A DNA stretch of 64,000 bases. Source: Dipteronia dyeriana. Its lineage: Eukaryota > Streptophyta > Magnoliopsida > Sapindales > Sapindaceae. Below, piece after piece: positions 58,326 through 64,000 of this stretch. Location of the stretch: the NCBI GenBank assembly GCA_032871835.1, contig CM065301.1, forward strand, positions 19,671,291-19,735,290, in the 5' to 3' direction. Below the pieces are notes generated by a model that worked only from the letters and a program-made list of their open reading frames with translations, was not told the DNA's origin and ran no database searches. Both the position numbers and the translations under genes were made by a program. Numbering within the stretch: position 1 is the first letter of the stretch; every line of letters begins with the position of its first letter.

Positions 58326-59276
58326 GTATCATAGATTGCAAAATTTGAAACTTATTTGGTGTTGTCTCTGTCTTGTTGTTGATATGTTTTATAATAAATT
58401 TTATTGTTTGTCACAAATTGTGAAATCAACTCACCTGATTCTTGTAAAGAATGTTGCACTGTCGCTCGTTGTCGAAAGATACAAAATTTTGGATTGAAAA
58501 TTTGCATGTTTGTTTCATGAATTTGTTTGAATTGGTGCCATTTTTTTTTTCCTTTAAATATAAAAATGAGATTAAGAAAAAGCAATCTAAATATTATGTT
58601 TCGAGCAATTACAAATGAAGATATTAGCTTAACTTAGTTATATAATTGTCAACAAACATGAATTGTGGTTTTGATTTAGAAGATTGCACTGTATTTTGGT
58701 AAAGGGGAATTTAGTTTGTGAGAATTGAGTTTTGATCAATTAGGTATTGCAGGTATCTCTAAAAAAAAATTGTTAAATTTGGTTCTTGTAATTTATTAGC
58801 AGTCAATGGAACAGTTGAGATTGGTAGCAGAATCTCATAAATCTCATAACAACAAAGAGGTTAGATTGTTGTATCCTTGTTTTTTCTCAATTATACATTT
58901 GTTTATTTCATATGTTTTGCTTTTGTTCATATATGTTACAACATGTAGATCTCTTGTATATATTGATTGATTATGTTTGGCTTTCAAGAGATGCTTTTTA
59001 ATGATAATCATGTTCTTGATACACAATTTGTATACATTTTCTCTTCATGATGTCAGCCCATCCCTATTTTGTTTGTTCATAGGAAGAAGAAAAAAAAAAC
59101 CTACTGTAATTGTTATTTATTTTAGACTTTTTATGCCTAGTGCTACACTTCGAAAACTTTTTGTTACTGGATTGCTCTTGTTGCATTAGTTACCAATTTG
59201 GTTATCCAACCTTAGGTACATTGTATCTTTATTTGAAAGAGACTTTGTGATTTTATCCCAAAATCCCAAGTATATG

Positions 59277-59282
<6 letters not shown>

Positions 59283-59336
<54 letters not shown>
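59283..59336. repeat. (TA)n microsatellite at the start of the RAD54 remnant
   Basis: A nearly perfect TA run of about 54 bases, ending ten bases before coding-like sequence of RAD54 resumes at about 59346. It may mark the breakpoint of the fragment. Confidence 0.95.
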
Positions 59337-59340
<4 letters not shown>

Positions 59341-59345
59341 AAGAC

Positions 59346-61116
59346 TTGTCGGGAAAAAAAGTATCCATATTTGAGGCTGGATGGAACCATTTCAATCAGC
59401 AAAAGACAGAAGTTAGTTAATTGTTTTAATGATCTATCAAAGGTACATTATTTTCTCTCTTTTTTCCCTTTCTGAAGATTAGGTGCTTTCCTTTTCATAA
59501 TTTTGATTGGGCATCTGGGCTTATTACTAAAACGTATGGTCTTATCAAACGCCTTCCAAGATGAGTTTGTTTTTATCTTAAGCAGCAAGACTGGTGGTTG
59601 TGGTCTCAATTTAATCGGTGGTAATCGACTTGTCTTGTTTGATCCCGATTGGAATCCTGCCAATGATAAACAAGTAATTTCTTATACTAGACTATTGACA
59701 AACTAGTACTACAAATGCAAATTAAAAATTAAGCATACTAATCTCAATAACATAATATTCTGATTATGTGTTTATTTTTTTTATCCATAATTAGGCTGCT
59801 GCAAGAGTTTAGAGGGATGAGCGAAAAAAGAGAGTATACATCTATAGATTTCTGAGTATAGGAACCATTGAAGAAAAGGTTTTAATGTGGAAACAACTGA
59901 ATTTTGGTTCTTTTCTGCATTTGCATGTTAGTTTGAGCTTAATCGGTTATTTTGTAGGTTTATGAAGTTTAAATTGTACTTATTTTACTTTTGGTGTTCC
60001 CGAGTCAAATGTCAAAAGAAGGACTTCAAAAGTTATTCAGTAGGAGCAAACAGATAGCCATTCAGCACATGTTCTTATTTAACTATTTAATTCCTTTGTT
60101 TTGAATGATTCACTTAAATGTATGATATATAAAGTGTTCAAATTGTAGGGGAACTTTCTTTCAACAGAAGATGTATGTGACATGTTTACATTTCACTAAT
60201 GTGAGGTAAAAACTGTTATATGTATTGCACATGTCATTACAAGCATAACAACTTCATATTAAAATAATTATGGTGAACTGAAAGGTTGAAGCTACTGCTG
60301 TAACTTTGGATGCTTTTTCACTTTATATGAACTATACATCTCAGTATTAGTGTGTATGATGAAGATAAGAGTTAATTTCTGTTGTAACTTTATGATACGT
60401 ATAAGCTCGGATTATAGGAGAAGCATGGAAGACATAAGGAGTCATATTTCATCTGCATTCATTGAATTATATTTAATTCTTTTTTTAGTAGTATATTCAA
60501 TATCTGTGCTGTTAGAAAGGACAAACATTTATTTATGCTCTTGTATCATGATATTGTACCTCAATTCAATCTTCATATCTAATTGTTTGATAAGGAAAAC
60601 CATTCTACAGACACCAAAACTCCTGGTTCTTTTTTACTTTCTGCATATTGTTTGACATATTTTGTTTTTCAATCTTTTCTCTATACTCTCCCTTTTAATT
60701 TAATTATTAATATATTTTTTTAAAAAAAATTGTGCTTGTAGGTCTGAAATTCATGAAAATATGGACTGCATCCATTGCCAAAATCATAATGACGGACCTA
60801 AGAGCACAGAAGGAGATGAAGAAAAGGCGACAATTAAAAATTGTCATCACAACAAGAAGTTTCTGATATAGGTGGCTTTACAGAACTTGCTGGATGCCTG
60901 CACAAGTTAAAGAGCTCAGAGAAACTGGTTGGTCACCATACGATCACGTTGCATTAATGAGTGTCTATTTGTTTTTCTAACGTATCTTGTATTACCTTCT
61001 CTTTGAAATTTTTTCAGGTAGGATCTCCTGTGGAAGCGGATTTAAAAAGCTGGGGACATCATTTTTACTTTATGTCTGTGACTGACACTATACTTCAAGC
61101 CTCAACGGGAGATGAG
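59346..61116 (+). pseudogene. RAD54: RAD54 C-terminal half, seven degraded exons
   Basis: Exon-like blocks: 59346-59442 (CREKKYPYLRLDG, SISKRQKLVN), 59561-59673 ([20 protein letters not shown] then [11 protein letters not shown], motif V), 59795-59878 (AAARV-stop-RD, then VYIYRFLS, motif VI), 60005-60060 (QMSKEGLQKVIQ-stop-EQTD), 60149-60205 (FLSTEDVCDMFTFH-stop), 60742-60927 (SEIHENMDCIHCQN, frameshifted later) and 61018-61116 (VGSPVEADLKSWGHHF). RAD54 is a Swi2/Snf2 ATPase that works with RAD51 in homologous recombination. The conserved Trp of ARVWRDGQ is TAG (59810-59812), the second block has lost its in-frame acceptor, and no exon upstream of motif IV is present. It is a non-functional fragment. 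Confidence 0.88.
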
Positions 61117-62793
61117 GTGTGTCATTGACTTTAAGTTTTACATTTGCTTTGATTTTTATTTTATTTTTCCGAGGGAATCACGTTCTTGATATAAGTTGAT
61201 CGAAACTATTTAATGCCTGATAAATTTTCTAGGCACTTCATTGTTGTGTCAATTTTATCATCTATCTTAACCGGATCATATAAATGAGCTACATAAAACA
61301 CAAAAACTTGGTTGTGCCTCTCCCGGTCTGATGTGCATGCAGAGAGTGACTGTTATATGGTGCAGAAGTATTTATGCTCTCTTACACAGTTGCTTGCCTT
61401 ACACTGAAAATTCTTCTGAACTATCTCTTACTATCAAGTAAAAGAATCTGCAACTTCTTATTTTCTTCTTGAATGCTTTATGCTAAAAGTGTAGTGTGTA
61501 ATCTTCCTTAGTGTCAGTTTTTGCTGCAAACCATATTCCATAGATACACAACACACATGCATGAGTTTTGAGATTTTTTGAGTCTAATGCATAAAGCTTA
61601 TTTTGGTGGACCAAACCCCTCTAGATGTATTACAGAATTTAAGTATCATATGTTTATGAAGAATCAACTTTCCTACATTACAGGTATATTTGCTAGAGCA
61701 AACAAAATTTCTACTGTGAGTTACTATGGATGATGTGATGAATTTCATGGAAATTTAAATGCCAACATCTGATGTTACCTGTTGGGTCATTTATTCTTTA
61801 AATTTGGGGTGATATATTTTTAAGACAGTAAAGGGGAAGAGGATGTTTTAAAATGAGTCATTGTTAATGGATTTTTGCCGTAAGCCTTTTTTGATACGTT
61901 AACACAAGATTCAAAAAGTCATCCTAGTGTTTCCTTTGATTTTCTGGCAAGAAAGTATATATTGTAAATAGGCAACCTTGAAATCTACATCTTTCCTCCT
62001 CTTATGTCATTTTAATAATCCTTGTGTTCATTTAATTGTCGTGTGTATTCCAGTAATAGTCTGTACATGTTAATTTCTATATTGTCCATGCGGTTGAAAT
62101 ATTGATGGCTTGGAAAGCAGTTTGGGCCACTTTATTGATGGGTAATTAGTCATGTCAAATGATGGAGTTTTCCGGTGTTTCATATATATTTATAAAGGAG
62201 TTCCTTGTAACTTAAGTGAATTTGGACACTTACTTTTTGAAAGAACTTGTTTATAAAAAAAACATGAAATAAATGATAAGCCTTAAATTTTCAAGCGAAG
62301 GATGAAAGTTAAGCTATATTAAACCTTATAAAACGGTTTCTAGGGAATTGAGGCAAGACTGAGCTAATATCTGATATCAAGAAAGGTACTTTATTAAAGA
62401 AAGTTGCTAAAAGTTTTCATATTCTCATGCCCTTTATTCGATAATCGGTTCTTTTTCTTGCTACGGTTGTTGGACTAGCATTTCTAGATGCATTCTTAAG
62501 TTCTTCTACATCCATCATCAGCTTGTTTTAAAAAATCTTTTACTAATTTATGTTGTTTACTACTTGTCTGCATACTGCTGCCATACCTTAATGTCGGTAT
62601 GATAGGCCTTTTATTGACTACATGCTCTTATTTAATGTACTTAATTCAATCCCAGAAATAGTAGAGAAATATCCATGTCATTGGTACCATTGTTGTGTAC
62701 TATAGAATATGCTTTGCTTTTCTAGGTTAGAAATTCAGAATAATAAATCTAAATGTAAGCATCTGGATTTTTAATGGAATTTGTTTGGCAGGA
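61117..62793. other. Spacer without a recognised gene
   Basis: AT-rich, intron-like DNA. No exon could be assigned, including the RAD54 exon that would normally follow GDE (61116). Confidence 0.5.
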
Positions 62794-62862
62794 TCATTCT
62801 TTGATACACTCCTCAAATGGTGATAAAACCACTGAGTGCTTAGGCAGTCCTCAAAATGGAAA
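62794..62862 (+). other. Unassigned exon-like block
   Basis: Bounded by TTTGGCAG and GTAGAC, 69 bases, open in one frame (DHSLIHSSNGDKTTEC followed by LGSPQNGK). It may belong to the RSM22-like or the RAD54-like remnant; I cannot match it to either. Confidence 0.3.
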
Positions 62863-63115
62863 GGTAGACAAGATTATTATAATTTTCAAGGTTGATTCGG
62901 TGCATGTTGTATTCATACTGGATGGATTATGAATAAGACAACAGTAGAGTGATAGGTGTTACACCCATTGGCTAACGCATTGGTTGGTATATTACTGGAC
63001 TAGCACACTTTAGGGCTTCCTTCCACTCTCACTAGCATTAATTAGTGTTTTTTTTTGTTGTGAATATTGCTTGTATTGGTTTAACTTTTTTTTTTTAATC
63101 TTTTAATTTGAATAG

Positions 63116-63207
63116 GGAATCGTGGTCTCTCGATGGAATAAAATTTCATACTTTAAAAGATCAACAAGCTGAAAGAAATATAGAAAACCTTGAAATTGAC
63201 TTTGCAG
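63116..63207 (+). pseudogene. Rsm22-like C-terminal exon
   Basis: Bounded by TTGAATAG and GTATAT. After one split base it reads ESWSLDGIKFHTLKDQQ then AERNIENLEIDFA, which resembles the conserved C-terminal RERWPLDGMKFETLK-type block of plant Rsm22 proteins. It lies downstream of, and in the same direction as, the exon at 58060-58325, with the RAD54 remnant between them. No further exon was recognised to 64000. Confidence 0.6.
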
Positions 63208-64000
63208 GTATATCTCAAACAACTCCAAAAACCCATTTCTCCTTAAATGATTGTTAATAGTGCATCTACTAAAAGACTTGCTTGCATGCCGAATTCTAAT
63301 ATTATATTATTATTATTATTTTGTGATACAGGGAAATCCGAATTCATTTTGTTTTATATTTTGATTTTAACGCTTTGTAACGCTTTGCTTTTAAAGTGTC
63401 GGATGATCTAGTTAAAACATTGGGTCATTAAACAATGGAAGAAGCATCAACAATTGAAAATAAAATCTCCTACTAGTTGGCATTGTGCAAATTGCAGAGT
63501 GAATAAAAGGGCTCATTTGTTAATTTTTGTAAATACGCATATAGAGAATGTTTGATAAAGGCTCTGAAAATCTTGGTACAACATTACAGCTGTAGGTGTT
63601 GTATGTTCATTTTGTGTGTATGGTTGTAATTTACGTTGGTAAATATGTATAGCAGTTTACACTCAGATAATTATAATGCAGAACTTCCAACTACAGTTTT
63701 TGTCGTTGAATGTGATGTTCATAGTATATTTGTCTTTTTAAATACCTGGATCTTAATGCACACCAAGTTTTAAATTCTTAATGCACAAGTTTTAAAAGCA
63801 CAACCTTAACCGTAAATTAAACTTATGTGGAATTATTGACAACCGTAGTAATTTTCGTACCCTTGAGCCAAAAGTGTGGGTTGACAGTAAGGTTCGAGTT
63901 GAATTATATTTGAAGTAAAAACACTTTTGAAATTAATAATCCAAACAATGTATAAGAATGAATGTAATCAATAATACTTTCATGGCGCTAAAGTAATTAG
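63208..64000. other. Right flank without a recognised gene
   Basis: AT-rich DNA with no identifiable exon, RNA gene or element. Confidence 0.45.

Noticed and set aside
59503..59706. Intact small helicase-like gene
   Set aside because: It is one exon of the RAD54 remnant plus intron bases on both sides; the next exon carries a stop at a conserved Trp.

Overview
The window is nuclear DNA from a flowering plant, most likely a eudicot. It is AT-rich, has GT-AG introns, contains a plant-type B1 cyclin and an F-box/kelch gene, and is crowded with Ty3/gypsy and copia-type LTRs and short hAT-like and Harbinger-like elements. I cannot name the species. Only two genes look intact: an F-box/kelch-repeat gene on the minus strand (14507-15781) and an eight-exon B1-type cyclin gene on the plus strand (30368-32634). 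The cyclin gene is preceded by four MSA-type mitosis-specific promoter motifs.

Layout. 1-2967 looks like a decayed 3' end of a Tat-lineage Ty3/gypsy element, followed by a broken, partly inverted LTR fragment (2968-4030). 4833-6962 and 7084-9184 are two copies of one long LTR, each with its own 5-bp target duplication (GTAAC and AGCCC). 9944-12127 is a higher-order tandem repeat, interrupted by a terminal-inverted-repeat element (12148-13784) beside a 19-C tract. The F-box gene follows. 18406-20901 holds three hAT-like MITEs, one nested in another. 21271-26515 is a three-level nest: a MITE holds a gag-less gypsy element, which holds a 1.5-kb solo LTR. A SINE-like fragment and another hAT-like MITE precede the cyclin gene, and a frameshifted CNX6/MoaE pseudogene lies downstream of it.

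35024-52625 is the dominant structure. A 5.7-kb chromovirus (element A, TSD AATTA) was split inside pol by an 11.8-kb Tat-lineage element (element B, 39929-51774). Element B has gag, protease, RT, two RNase H domains and integrase, then an 86-bp tandem repeat and a spliced gene on the opposite strand with two short GT-AG introns. A Harbinger-like MITE lies at 52931-53883. The right end (58060-63207) holds an exon-like piece resembling an Rsm22/METTL17-type protein, then seven degraded exons of the RAD54 C-terminal half, then a second piece that looks like the Rsm22 C-terminus.

How it fits together. The region is dominated by transposition, with few host genes. Outer element A has visibly more diverged LTRs than inner element B, as nesting predicts. 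Many inactivating changes in the elements and pseudogenes are TGG to TAG/TGA or GAT to AAT, consistent with decay of methylated cytosines. I see no CRISPR, rRNA or tRNA gene. Nothing here is clearly a new biological system; the best leads are the spliced antisense gene of element B and the interleaved RSM22/RAD54 pseudogene.
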